Shown here piece by piece: positions 1 through 11,064 of a stretch of 64,000 bases of DNA; within the stretch, counting starts at the first letter, position 1; the number at the start of each line of letters is the position of its first letter. Both the position numbers and the translations under genes were made by a program. The notes under the pieces are model-generated. The model was not told where the DNA came from. It saw nothing but the letters and a program-made list of their open reading frames with translations, and did not search any database. The DNA comes from Lateolabrax maculatus (lineage: Eukaryota; Chordata; Actinopteri; Acropomatiformes; Lateolabracidae). Location: the NCBI GenBank assembly GCA_031216445.1, contig CM062213.1, positions 5,853,501-5,917,500 on the forward strand, written 5' to 3'.

Positions 1-639
1 TTTGGTAATACTGTTTGACTCAGTTGTATAAGGGTAAAAAAATAATAATAATTTGTGCACCAGACTGTATTTTGACTGGCCACAGTGGCTTGCTCAAGTC
101 TCAGTTGGTTGCCTGGCAATCTCAAGGTGACAAAAGGAGAAGCAGTCTGGCCCAGTATCCCCCAACAACTCCTTCAAAAAGGTTGTACAAGATGAATTCA
201 CCGCTGAAAATACATGGAAATAATAACAATTAGTAAATAAAAAATATGTTTAAATTTATTATATGACCAAAGCTTTATGCCATGTTAGTTCCTTGTTTGT
301 TACTGTTGGTGCTCCCCTGTTGATATTCTTTGCTGCATATGCATTTGATAAACATACAACCTGCACTGAATCCTTGAGTGTCTCCTCTGAGTTTCTTCAT
401 CCTTATTTTACACATAGAATTTTAACTTTAATATCCAGTTTTCGTTTCTAACCACTACATCCATACCATCTGCCATCTCAGCTCTTTATCTTACATCCGC
501 TCATGTTGGTGAGGTTGAACGGACTTGGGATTCTGTGTCAAGCCTCTCTGTCTCCTCCTCTTCATCACTTTCATCTCACCTTTTTCCTTAGTACCCAGCC
601 CCCACATACACCACCCCCTCTCTGGTCTTGGCCTTCCAT
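1..639. other. Anonymous AT-rich DNA
   Basis: No repeat, splice-flanked frame or RNA motif stands out. Short open frames occur in several frames, as expected by chance. The stretch 540-640 is pyrimidine-rich. Confidence 0.6.
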
Positions 640-800
640 GCTTGGAGGAGCAGCGTGAGGCGGCATGGCCTCCATGCGGCTGACTGATTATTGTAATTCA
701 TACACTTTAATTAGCTGCACAAACCATTAGCCACAATTAGACTATTACAGAACGTTTTGTGGCAGGAGCCAGCCCAAAGATTGGCTTTATCTGCTGGAGG
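640..800. promoter_or_regulatory. Candidate conserved non-coding element, homeodomain-site rich
   Basis: Compact complex sequence with no tandem or interspersed repeat and several homeodomain core words close together: TTAATTAG near 709, CAATTAG near 733, and TAAT-containing words between them. A purine-rich tract (about 796-850) ends it on the right. Such clusters are typical of developmental enhancers in teleost gene deserts. The regulatory role is inferred from composition only. Confidence 0.35.
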
Positions 801-852
801 GGGAGAGGGAAAAAGAGGAAGAGAGACACAGAGAGAGAGGGGCAGGGGGGTA

Positions 853-2199
853 AAATGTATTTAGCTAAACCATCAGTGTGTTTGTATATAGGATGTTTTA
901 AAAGTAAAAGTGCATGTTTTAGGATGCCAGGGAAAGAAATTTGAATTACTGGCAGTACTGAACAACAACCAAGTATGAAGCAGATTTATTATCATATTTC
1001 TGCTCAAGCTCAACGGGAATTTGAGATCTGAATCTGTTAAACAGAAATGCATAAGCATTTGCTAATCAAAGATTACTGACACGTGCATTGACACATTCTG
1101 AAACTTCTATCATTCTTGATATATTGAAATCTTTTTCAGTTTGATTGACACACTCCTGTGATAACACGTGCAGCCCCACATATACTCTGTCACACTACAT
1201 ATATACTGTACGTATGAATCACAAGATCATTTGTGTCACATTTGTGCCTGAAATGGCAGGGTGTGTTGTATTATTAGACCTTTGAATCCATTACGGCACG
1301 CTTGACATATCAACTTGATCCCTCAGTCAAGATTACAAAATATATACATCACCCACATGACAGTTGGCATTACATGGTTGAGCGGATTGAAGACTATATA
1401 AAAAATATGTACTGTACCACTGATTTGTATGTGCATGCAAGGCACCCTGTTGGAATGAAATAGTACACTCAGGCAGGGACATTTGAAACAAATTAATTTT
1501 ATTCATGGAGTGGTGCATGCTGGAAGTATGTTCTTTGACGTTGCTGATGATGATGATGACCTCTGTGTGTATATGGGTGTGTAAGATTTGCTAGGGGTCT
1601 GTATAGAGGTACAGTTCATTTTCCACTAAATTTCCCCATAAATCCTAAACTTGTGTATTGACATTATACCATAAATACTTTTACCTTTTGGTTGTCTTTG
1701 GCACTGGCTTATTTCACATGGCCCTTTGGACATTTGCAGGTCACAAGCTTGACTGTGATCATAACAATCTCAGCTCGGCATCCAGTCCTTTCCATTGTAG
1801 CTACCCATGCTTTCCCTGTACATTGACTTTTTATGTTATCGTTAGGCCACATTGCGATTGCTGTAAGTGAAGGCACAAAGGTTGCACTGATGGCTATTAG
1901 ACCTAATGCCACCAATAAGCTCTGCCATGCGAGAGGAAGCAGCCCTTCAGCACTGACAGCATGGCTCAGTGCCTCCACATTGGATCTATACGTCTGAAAA
2001 TGGCAGAGACCCTCAGGGACAAAATAACATTGCCAATCTGTTTTACAGTAGAGCTTCACAACATTAAAAAAAACTCTAAAAGACATTGGATCTATATGAA
2101 GTGTGACTGAATTGAATGCTATTTTTTCTATTTCATTCTAAAGTAAAGGCCAGTTTATTTTGGACATGGACAAGATAAAAATATCCTTTGTATTTGTGT
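853..2199. other. Anonymous intergenic or intronic DNA
   Basis: Nothing recognisable apart from a short TGATGA run near 1543-1560. A 125-codon minus-strand frame (1709-2086) lacks good start context, splice signals and family resemblance, so I treat it as chance. Confidence 0.6.
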
Positions 2200-2207
2200 C
2201 ACATCTA
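2200..2207. repeat. Left 8-bp target-site duplication of the hAT element
   Basis: CACATCTA sits directly against the left CAGGG terminus and matches GACATCTA at 2694-2701 in 7 of 8 positions. Confidence 0.75.
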
Positions 2208-2693
2208 CAGGGCCGGCCGCTGGCATAAATGCAACTGTTGGGGGTGGCCACACGATCAGTGTCACTATAATCAGTTCAAGAAAAAAAATGCATTTGATTG
2301 AAATAAGATTAAAGTACTTGCCTATAGTTTTCGTCAATTAAAACTAATACATTTTAGTCAAGTTATATCTTTTTGGTTGTGTCATATTCTTTCTACATTC
2401 ACACATCTTACACATAAAGACAGGCGAGATTCAGCCCTTTTCAATGAGAACATTCATAGGGTTAGGGGTTAGACAAATACTGTATTTATTGTAGTCTATT
2501 TAAAGATAGTGTCGCTGCCAACAGGTCCCACTTTAGTCTATATGTGCTTTTTTATGTAGATTATGTGTGCTTAAACTAATATTTACAATACACAAGTTGG
2601 TTCAGTGCGGTGTAAGGTGGCAAAACGTTACAACGAGGGGTGCTCCCAAACCAAATCCTGCTTAGGGCCCTCAAAAGTCTAGGGCCGGCCCTG
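2208..2693. mobile_element. Non-autonomous hAT-type DNA transposon (MITE), 486 bp
   Basis: The element begins CAGGGCCGGCC and ends GGCCGGCCCTG, an 11-bp terminal inverted repeat. It is flanked by CACATCTA (2200-2207) and GACATCTA (2694-2701), an 8-bp target duplication with one mismatch. Eight-bp duplications and CAGGG-type ends are hallmarks of hAT elements. At 486 bp, with no transposase-like frame, it is a miniature element that would have been moved in trans. The inner sequence beside the right end (GGGCCCTCAAAAGTCTA) matches what I recall of teleost hAT ends. The diverged duplication suggests an old insertion. Confidence 0.82.
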
Positions 2694-2701
2694 GACATCT
2701 A
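2694..2701. repeat. Right 8-bp target-site duplication of the hAT element
   Basis: GACATCTA follows the right CCCTG terminus directly and pairs with the left copy at 2200-2207. Confidence 0.75.
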
Positions 2702-3001
2702 TGAGCCAACAAGCAGGAAAACCACACTTATTTCAAATAATATAACAAAACAGATGTATTTTTGGTGTTTAAACCCTGCAGAGAAAACCCAAATGAAGTT
2801 TGGCATTTTGACATATTTTAATGAATCACTCCATAATGAGTGTTTCTATATAATTCCATATGCTGCTGAGAGGACGTTAAATTTATTTGTGACAAATGCT
2901 TCGATTTGTGAAGCCAACATGGTGCTGGTAAGATGGTCATATCCATTTAGCAGTGAGCTCATCTATCATTCACGCTCATTAGTGTTTACATACACATACC
3001 C

Positions 3002-3040
3002 ACCAACACACACACACACGCACAGCAGACACACACACAT
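3002..3040. repeat. Imperfect (CA)n microsatellite
   Basis: Interrupted CA repeat with CG and GCAG interruptions. Confidence 0.9.
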
Positions 3041-3298
3041 GCCACATGAAATCCCGAGGTTTAATCAAAGTTTAACAGTACATGGCATCTAGACAGCAAG
3101 CAGTTGGGAACCTTTGTAGAGACTTTGTTAATGTTTGTCCAGCCTTTGGCATAGTGTCTTCCCGTATCAAAATTGTTGGGTTTTCTATGAGCCGTCAGCA
3201 AAAGTGACTCCATCTTGCCCTGTTCTCACATGGCTACATTGCAATTGTCTGCTCCAGTGAAGCCTATTGCCGTGTGGGAAAGGTCTGCTCTTTCATGG

Positions 3299-3320
3299 AC
3301 ACACACACACACACACACAC
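3299..3320. repeat. (AC)11 microsatellite
   Basis: Pure AC run followed by a second short CA run at about 3331-3340. Confidence 0.95.
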
Positions 3321-3339
3321 ATGCACTTATACACACACA

Positions 3340-3480
3340 CTTTTGCATCTGGCTGATTCACTTTGCTGAAGCCCACAGACCCCCGACTGCATGATTTATC
3401 TAAGCCAGCGAGTCGCACCATTCAGGGTGTTGCAAACTCACTCCAGCTCCCCCAGCACTCCAGTCTATAATCGCTTACTC
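3340..3480. promoter_or_regulatory. Candidate conserved non-coding block
   Basis: Complex, moderately GC sequence between the CA repeat and the poly-T tract, containing TGATTTATC and TGATTC words. No tandem or known interspersed repeat. The call rests on texture only. Confidence 0.25.
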
Positions 3481-3506
3481 TCACTGCTAAGACATTAGCA
3501 GCACAG

Positions 3507-3524
3507 TTTTTTTTTTTTTTTTTT
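3507..3524. repeat. Poly-T tract (18)
   Basis: Uninterrupted run of 18 T residues. Confidence 0.95.
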
Positions 3525-4179
3525 ATGTTTAGGATTTTTCTTTTTAATTCCACAGTTGTTTTCAGTATTCACTTTTCAGAATTGTTAACATTTAAATTGT
3601 TTGGCATTTAGCTGGTGTTCTTATCAAGACTCACTTCAGTGATTCAATCAACAGATTAAATCAATAATTGTGTATCATTGCATGACGAGATGTAAAAGAG
3701 ATTTAACACTATTAGCTTTTAGATATTAAGTTGAAGTGAATGAAATGTTGGGAGAGGAAGCTATGACCTGGTAAAGCAAAGATGTGATTTGATTTGACAT
3801 GGTCAGAAGGTACCGTGAAGGTAGTGTGATTCACTTTGTCCAGCTTTCAAGATGATTAACGAAAGTCTGACACATAACATGAAAGCTGACTGTCACTTTG
3901 TATTGGCACTGATTGTGGCGCAAGAAAGACAGATAATATACAATGTTAACCATGCAGCTTCCAACCAAGCTAAGCGGAAGAAAAAAAGACTGCTGAGGTT
4001 TGTGGTTTTGTTTCAGAACGAGCCTGATGATGGAATAATAATTAACTTAAAAGTGAAATCATTAAACTGTATTACAATGGAAATCAAGACGACAACGTCA
4101 AAAGTCCATTACTTTTTTGCAGTACTTAAGTTCTATGCAGTACAATAAGTTCTTTCATTACTGTAATAAATAGACAATG
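3525..4179. other. Anonymous AT-rich DNA
   Basis: No recognisable repeat, RNA or exon. A 98-codon plus-strand frame (3852-4148) lacks splice support. Confidence 0.55.
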
Positions 4180-4450
4180 ACTTATCCTTTTAGTGAGATA
4201 TTGATGGATATTTTCCTCCTCTGCGGTCAGTTTTTGGCACACTTTGCTAATGCACAGATTCTCCTGCCCTCCATTTATTTCAATGGTAGATTCTCATTCT
4301 AATTGTGTCTGGGGCAAGCATTCCTCTTCTGTAGTTTATTAATACTCTCTATGCTGTAAAAGCCATTGGATTTAATTACTCAGTCAATTCTGTGTAATAT
4401 CTCACGGGCAATATTTGACCATGACAGTGATGTTTAAGATCTGTATAACT
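4180..4450. promoter_or_regulatory. Candidate conserved non-coding block
   Basis: Repeat-free complex sequence with TTTAATTACTCAG, TAATTGTG and GGCAATATT words. Resembles other regulatory-type blocks in the window. Inference from composition. Confidence 0.3.
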
Positions 4451-4789
4451 CAATCTGCATTAGTCATCATTTTCAATTTCTCTTTTTCTGTGTTTCCCAA
4501 ACTTGTTTGTGTTGATATTTTGGTTGTGTGCGTTTTTTTTTAAATGGCCGGAGGCAGTTTTGGGGACCTGCATGAAGGTATCAGACTGCTTCACTGCCTC
4601 TTACACAGAATATTGCCCCAAGTCTTAAGCAGGAACAGTGGTCACTCTAACGACTGAAACACCACCTCTGCGCTAATGTGGCTGACTGGCTCCCCAAGGC
4701 AAACAAAAGCCTGTGGTTGGGCTGTTGCTTTCCGTAGAGAATCACCTCAAATTGGCCAACAGAGAAGAATATACCTCTGACAGTCACAC

Positions 4790-5270
4790 AGTGCTGGAGG
4801 TTGTCAGAATCACAAAGGCCACAGTTGTTAGTATTTGCAGGTGTGATAGGACTGCACTAATTAACTGTACGGACTACACCGGAGCCTTTGTCTCACCTTG
4901 AGTTCTTCATCATCAGATATTGGGAAAATTCCAGCAGCTTACCATACATTAAGCTTGAGTTTCCAACCCAACGATGGGCTTGCCACACATTAGCTTTGCG
5001 GTCATGCGAAGGGCAGATGCTACTGAAGGGGAGATAATTGGTGGCGAGCTGTCTGAAATGTATAATTAGACAAGACAAGACACTCCCCCTCTTTTCTCTC
5101 TTCCCCCGCCACGCTGCCTTTTCACTGGGTGATCTGAGCGTCTTAGCATGAGCTTTGATCTGGGCTAAAGTTTTCAGGAGCCTTTTCAGATAGGATCAAT
5201 TTGCTTCAACACGCATCACTCTTTTGTATTCTCATCTGGCAAGCGCGGCTGTTTGCAACACGTTCAATGG
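4790..5270. promoter_or_regulatory. Candidate conserved non-coding element
   Basis: Nearly 500 bp of complex sequence without repeats, containing ACTAATTAACTG near 4856, GATAATTGGTGG near 5032 and TATAATTAGAC near 5061. Short open frames on both strands do not extend and have no splice-site pairs, which argues against coding. One of the better candidate enhancer blocks in the left third. Confidence 0.4.
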
Positions 5271-5417
5271 CGTGCAAAACTGCAGGAGGTGCCTCTTCCT
5301 TTTTTTTCTCCCAGCTTTCCCTGCTCATGACTCTTCCAAAGGACCTGTGTCTTTGTAGTCTCTGAACTACATTATGAATTATTATCCCTTTACATCATTA
5401 TTATTCCTCAGCACACC

Positions 5418-5594
5418 ATGGCACATCAACTCAGACACAGACAGAACGCCTGGACTCCTCAGTTTTGCATTATGGCTTCATTATATCCACAGTTTCATGC
5501 CTTGAAATGTGCAGCAAACACAAAACTTAATCCATTACACTGGAAAGCTGTGATGTTAAACAGTTCATTTACCAAAGGTTTTATTGGTGACTGA
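5418..5594 (+). CDS. Small open frame (58 codons) with strong start context, doubtful
   Basis: The start lies in CACACCATGG, an ideal vertebrate initiation context, and the frame runs 58 codons (begins MAHQLRHRQNAW) to TGA at 5592-5594. I recognise no domain, signal peptide or membrane helix. There is no obvious promoter or splice site, and a longer minus-strand frame overlaps the region. A 58-codon frame is well within chance, so the start context is the only reason to list it. Confidence 0.15.
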   Translation: MAHQLRHRQNAWTPQFCIMASLYPQFHALKCAANTKLNPLHWKAVMLNSSFTKGFIGD

Positions 5595-5627
5595 AAAATG
5601 GGGTGTGTTGGCGATTGCTTTTCAGTT

Positions 5628-5665
5628 TCAAATATGTAAATGGTTTTCAAATATGCAAATGGTTT
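5628..5665. repeat. Tandem duplication, 2 x 19 bp, with octamer-like words
   Basis: Units 5628-5646 and 5647-5665 are adjacent 19-bp copies differing at one base: ATATGTAAAT in the first, ATATGCAAAT in the second. The second contains the exact POU octamer ATGCAAAT at 5653-5660. Confidence 0.85.
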
Positions 5666-5953
5666 TCCGTTTATGATTTCTGGCTGGAAGAGGCTCACAA
5701 GGGTTTGATCTGAGAGTTTAATGTCATCAGTTGTGCCCCTTGTACCATGGCACATTGCCATCTCAGCCTCTCCCCAGTCCAATAACCAGCAGCTTGAGTG
5801 TAATGAAGGAGAGTCAGGAGAACTAGAGGTCATTTGGCCCATTACTGGTGGTCTCAACAAGACAGAAGGGACTGGTGTGAGGAGGGTAAGGAAGATGAGC
5901 AAATATTAAGATTGAGAACGCAGACTTTTAGCAGGACACTAATTAGAAGAAGG

Positions 5954-6410
5954 TTAAAGGAATAGTTTGACATTTTGGGAAATATGCTTATTCGCTTCCC
6001 AAGAGTTAGATGAGAGGATTGATACCACTTTCATTTCTGCACAGTAAATACATCGCAAGAGCCAGTAGCCAGTTAACTTAGCTAAGTACAAAAACTGGAA
6101 CTAGGGGAAAATAGCAAGCCTGGCTTTGTAAAAAAAATACACCTACCAGCATCTCTAAAGCTCACAAATTAACACATTATATGTGTCCTTAAGTCACCTC
6201 ACTGTGACAACAAGTTATTGCATCCAGCCAGGATTGTTTTCACACCTTGTTTTTTGTATGGATTTAACAAACAAGATGCATGTTAGTAAGGGAGCTCTAG
6301 ATGCTTGTGCTGGTAGAAGTGTTTTGTTACCGTTGGACGGAGCCAGACTAGCTGTTTCCTCTGTCCTAAGCTAAGCTAACCAGCTGCTGGTGGCAGCTTC
6401 ATAGTAAAGG
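5954..6410. mobile_element. Fold-back teleost interspersed element, right end lost
   Basis: Starts TTAAAGGAATAGTTTGACA and continues through a motif set common in spiny-rayed fish genomes (GAGTTAGATGAGAGGATTGATACC, here in two pieces at about 6005-6028). The right half carries the inverted counterpart: AGCTAAGCTAACCAGCTGCTG (about 6369-6389) pairs with the left-arm segment around 6062-6084. The copy stops near TTCATAGTAAAG, so the outer right arm is missing. There is no transposase frame. A second, shorter copy lies at 51660-51830. TTAA at the end would suit a piggyBac-like origin, but that is only inference. Confidence 0.75.
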
Positions 6411-8293
6411 CAAATCCTTCAAGTATGAAACAGAGAAATGCATGACAAAATTGCACATGAGAAATTCTCCTTTTCCGTTCTCTGTCAGCCTCAACACATC
6501 TGCAAGAAGGCCACCACACTAAACTTTTAAAGCTGCTCCAAACTACATGGCTGTGTTGGGTGTACAGTAAACTGACTGTATACACCCACACCTAATGCTT
6601 GTGCCAAGCTCTGAACGGGGAGCTATTTCCCCCCCTCTCCTCCTTTGCTCTCCTCTCTCCATCTGTTCCTGGGCTGAGGCAGGGTAAGGAGCCAGGGAGG
6701 GCTGCGAGCTGGAACAAGTCTATCTGCAGAAGCAGGCCTGGCCTCAGCAGCCACAGAGGGGCTCAGACTCAATGCTAGAGCCCTCTCTTCCTCCATCCAG
6801 ATGCAGATGACTTCGCTTTTCCTGCGCTTCTCTGCCGCACAATAATACCCTTTTGTAGCACAAGGGCAGAATCCCAGCTTTGTCCAGTCAACCTTAATTT
6901 ATGGCACACATATTCTGGACGCACATATTGTTGCACGAGCTACAAAGGCATAAGCTTTCAAAGAGGCAGAGAGGAAGTGCTGGCAAGAGGATTCTAGCAC
7001 TTTCTTTGTTTGAGAAATGGTATAAATCATTTACCAGAACATGGCATTCACAACTCCACCGGTGCATTGATTTTCAGAACTTCAAAGAGGTGTACGGAGT
7101 CAGAGGTGATTTTTTTCCCCCTCATCGTCTTATTACATTCCTACAACCTTCTATTTCACTGGCAACTGACTGAAGTTTCAGCGTTCAAAAAAAGGTAAAC
7201 ATCACTTTTAAGTCTAATATTTTCTTGCTCAAAATTGCATTTTTTCTCTTTATTACAACCTTTCTCGGCTAGTATGCAAGAATCTATCCGCTTAAATTGA
7301 AAAGACATTTGCCTGTGGCCCTTACGCAGTTGCTTCTTTGCCCCATCTCACCTTTTTTTTTAACAGGGCCCAGCTAAGAGATGTGCTATGAAAAAGAAGT
7401 GTATGCTTCTGTGTCTCTCCTGTAGAGACAGTTTTTGTTCTCCTTGACCTGCCATCCATAGTCTAATCTAAAGTGACTGACTGCCCCCTGATGCAGAGAG
7501 CACCAAGCTAGACCTTTCAGATTTCTGCATGGGGGGAGAAACAAAAGGCTCAAAAGGAGAAAGCAAAACCCACCGATGAACTGACTGACATCACCTACGA
7601 TATGTGAGTCAAAACTGCGTCGGCACACGACTTTCAAGAGGAAAAGTTCACCTCACTGAACTAACATGACCGAACACTTTCGCTTGGGAGGAATTCTATA
7701 TCCAGCAGGAACTGCAAGGTTTTAGTGAAGCTGTATGTCAGGGCCCAGAGTTTAGGTGCATGGCCTTGGTTGCATGGTTTAAGAAGGTAGACCAAGGTCT
7801 GGAAAGTTAAATCAATGGCCTAGGCTACGTGTTTCACATTTTAAAACATTTCTTTTTTGTAAATCATCCCAATAAAGCATCTTAAGTGAACCTTATTCAA
7901 AGATTTTTTATTAAGAATGCAGAATGTCATATGTGTTGTCTTTTTAAAGGGCAAAGATGACCAGCAAGGCCAACTAGGGGAATATGTTCTGACAGCAGGT
8001 GCACAGAGACAGTATTCAACATTAAACATAACCACAAGAGCAGCACATTAAGTACGTGAATTGAGTATCCTGATTCCGCTTGACAGTACTCACCAAGTTT
8101 CATTTTCAATCACATTTTGGCCTTTCGCTGGGAACTTAAAATCAATGTTAGCCTTCAAACCAAAGTGCATACATTAAATGATTCATGTTAGATCAAGTAG
8201 CTCTGTCAGAGAGCTGCAAAAATATGCTTTTAGCCGAGCAGAAACATATTGGATTACTGCACCAATGGGGACCCTTATTCTGATGTTCATCTG
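6411..8293. other. Anonymous DNA
   Basis: Contains a GC-richer stretch at 6600-6800 with pyrimidine and purine tracts, and otherwise ordinary AT-rich sequence. I see no repeat family, exon or RNA gene. Confidence 0.55.
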
Positions 8294-8335
8294 AGGAACA
8301 TTACATTTATTTGGCAGACAGCTTCATCAAGATAA
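8294..8335. repeat. Possible fragment of a common teleost repeat
   Basis: TTACATTTATTTGGCAGAC resembles the motif TTACATTTATTTGGCAGACGC that recurs in many teleost genomes. Only about 40 bp resembles it and the flanks diverge quickly, so this may be coincidence. Confidence 0.3.
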
Positions 8336-8499
8336 CCTTCTGTCTAAGAGTAACACATACTATGCTGTACAACATATATTATCATATTTGACCAAATAGC
8401 AATATAAATCACTAAAATACACTCAGTATATTCACAGTAACTTGCCAGTTGCCTGTTATAATTTTTACAGCTCATTGCAAGACCTCTATTAAAATAACT

Positions 8500-8790
8500 T
8501 GATTAACAAAGATGTGAGTGAAGCCCTTACCTAATTGTGCCAAATCATTCAGTTGATAAGAGAGCTGGAAAAAAACAAGCTCCAGATTGGAATTTGAAGA
8601 GACAAATAGCATGTGAATGATGCCATGCATTATTATGTCATCTCCATAGTCATCTAATGGCTATCTGGCATTAATAAAGGGAGGGAATTACACTGGAGCA
8701 GATGGTGAGAGTACATTGCTGGCTCAGGAGCTATTTATTAAATGCATTATTAATTATTTTCAACATGATGAGCTCGGCTGGCTTCCTTCT
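8500..8790. promoter_or_regulatory. Candidate conserved non-coding element
   Basis: Repeat-free block with GGCATTAATAAAGGG, GCATTATTAATTATTTTC and CATCTAATGG words around 8650-8770, followed by a GC-balanced stretch. Composition suggests a homeodomain-responsive enhancer. Not testable from one sequence. Confidence 0.33.
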
Positions 8791-9047
8791 GGATCGACTG
8801 AGAAAGAGTTCTCTAACCCCTGGTGTCATTAGATCGGTCCTACACACACTAGCACCAAGACATATTCAAGGTCACGTGCTTCACTCGTGGATTTCTATCA
8901 GTCTCATATCGAAATGCATTTGCTACAAAGTAATAGTTCCAAATACATGTATTAAATAGTTGTCATTATACAGTGTGGGTTGGATTGTCTGGTTGTCTGA
9001 ACGCTGTGGCATGTAACCGGGCAAAACCGTGTGCTTAAATTACACTC

Positions 9048-9069
9048 AAAAAAAAATATATATATATAC
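9048..9069. repeat. A-run followed by (TA)n
   Basis: Nine A residues followed by a short TA alternation. Confidence 0.9.
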
Positions 9070-10002
9070 ATATTCAGATGCACACACACCGTAATGCCCA
9101 AGGTGCAGGCTGGAGGTAACAGTTTCCTCACCTGCCACAGGCAGCCTGCCACCTGCCACACTGCTCCCCACCCCCCAAACAGACACACAAACAGACGCAC
9201 CTATCCACATACACACAGGTGGCCGAGGACAGGAGTGTCACGACTCCACATCTCTCGCAAACCCAAGTTCACGCTCTGCCGCTCCCACTAGCCAACTATC
9301 ATATCCAAACACCTTGCATAGTATCTCTGCTCCCTGTGAGTGATTTATAGACTACACTGCTTTTCGCCAGAGGAATGTTTTGTTTTTTGTTCAGACAGTT
9401 GGGGAGGAAATGCATGCTGTTTGATTCACATGCACGGAAATAGGCACGGGGAGGCAGCTGACTTGATTTTTTTAAATCTCCCAAGACAGCACCAATACAT
9501 TTTAATGTCACAAGTCATGTCATACTTGCCACATCATTTCATTGCTGATCCTAAAGGCGTATTAAAAATAAATATGTCAGGAAATGTATTCCGATAAAGT
9601 CAAAATGCTACTAATGTCTGAAATCAATATTTTAATCTCACCTATGCTTTTTCTGAAATGGTAAAGTGTGCTTTAATAGAGTTGAATAGCAGCCAACAAC
9701 TACAGTTTATTGTCGCCAATTGTGTTAGCATTTTGGTAAGAAAAGGATGAAATGTCAGAGTTATTGCAAAAGTAAAGGAATGGTGATAATGACAAAATCG
9801 TGAGCTCTTACTTTCTTAGCAAGGCAATTTTAAAATGCAAATATATTATGGGCACTACACATAAATCAGCAGCTTCAAACTTTGAACTATAGCATCAGTG
9901 CTGACAGACTATTTTCCCTGCAATTATGGTTAGAAAACAACTATTACGCAGCAAAGGCAAGAATGACAAATGATCAAGGAGGGTGATGAATACTGTACAT
10001 AC
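9070..10002. other. Anonymous DNA with CA/CTGCCAC-rich patch
   Basis: Near 9125-9165 the word CTGCCAC recurs several times (low-complexity). The remainder is AT-rich with nothing recognisable. Confidence 0.55.
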
Positions 10003-10182
10003 CTTTTCTCTGTCTCTTCCTCTCTCTCGTTCTCTCACCCAGTCATGGCCTGAACTGTAGTTGAACTGAGTCTCTTGGGATCCTTGGTCGGCCAGATCGT
10101 TAGCTGGCTGACCCACCAGGAAAGAGGTAAGGAACGAAGGGTTAGACGAGAGAGGGAAGGCTGGAGGAATAAAGGGAGCCAT
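10003..10182 (-). CDS. Candidate minus-strand first coding exon, unidentified
   Basis: On the minus strand an ATG (10182-10180, context CGCCCATGG) opens exactly 60 codons that end in phase 0 at a consensus-like donor, AAAAG then GTATGT (10002 downward). An internal acceptor-like site, TTATTCCTCCAG, ends at 10161, so the true exon could instead be 10003-10160. The peptide is not low-complexity in its first 48 residues (PAFPLSSNPSF, then SQETQFNYSSGHDW) and ends in a charged RERERGRDREK stretch. I cannot assign it to a family. The same interval carries a competing plus-strand exon signature (10043-10126), so at most one reading is likely to be right. Confidence 0.28.
10043..10126 (+). other. 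Candidate 84-nt plus-strand non-coding exon
   Basis: Preceded by a roughly 40-nt pyrimidine tract ending TCTCACCCAG (acceptor at 10041-10042) and followed by GAAAGAG then GTAAGG (donor at 10127). Both splice sites are close to consensus. All three frames contain stops (TAG, TGA, TGA early), so if real this is an untranslated or lncRNA exon. It overlaps the minus-strand candidate 10003-10182. Confidence 0.33.
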
Positions 10183-10973
10183 GGGCGAGGTGGAAGGGAG
10201 GGCGAGGGAGGGGGACAGGGGTGCATTACATCCATGGTGAGAGCTCAGAACAACAAGGTTACTTCAGAGCACGCTACACCCTGCTCTCAGTAGTGCACCC
10301 TGCCTGTCGTACTGCATGCAGAATCACTTATGCAGACACGGAGAAACCTGTGACCCCCCTGATGCATGCAGACTACAGCGTAATAAAATTCTCTCAACTC
10401 GCTCAGTGCTTCACCTCATTCCTCCCTGCTCTGCACTTCTTCCCACTCATAAATAAATAGCTGAAAGTCTGGGATCACCAATACCCAAACAGCCTCCATG
10501 AATATTCCTGCTTTTCTACTCCAGCGTGTGATCATGCTCAGCTTACACAAGCAGCACTTTTACAATGAAATATAAACCTGTCCAGCAAGTGAATGAATGA
10601 TATCGAACTGATACATCTTCTACAAAGGTAACATATCATCAATCCAATTTGTCTTTAATTCGCACTTCCATGGGAATACCAAAGAGTGGCTGAGCAGTGG
10701 AATAGTGCATCCCACCCACTCTAGCTACAAGCCGTTGAATGGCTCCTCAGAGCATAACAGCTAATGGTGTATGATGATTTTTCAGAGGTGCTTTCATTAA
10801 GACACATTGATCTTTATGGTATTGAGTAGATCGACACCACATAAAGACATTTTACTGGACATCCCTGTTATAGCTAGAACAGCTAGACTATGAATCACTA
10901 GAATCACTAGAACTGAGAATATTAACATTTTATCTATCTTCCGTTGGTTGATGGTCTACTGTTTTGAAGCCTT
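10183..10973. other. Anonymous DNA
   Basis: A purine-rich tract at 10183-10220 and otherwise ordinary sequence. No recognisable element. Confidence 0.55.
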
Positions 10974-11010
10974 GAGTTTGGCATTTTGGCCGTCGCCATC
11001 TTGTTTTTTT

Positions 11011-11064
11011 GGAGCCAGTGGAGTCGCCACCTGATGGACATTAGAAAGAATGCAGGTTTAAGGC
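11011..11064. repeat. Left 54-bp direct repeat of the 11-kb element
   Basis: Matches 11443-11496 at about 87% identity with no gaps. Offset is 432 bp. Confidence 0.85.

Noticed and set aside
1709..2086. 125-codon minus-strand frame
   Set aside because: No good start context, donor or acceptor, and no recognisable motif.
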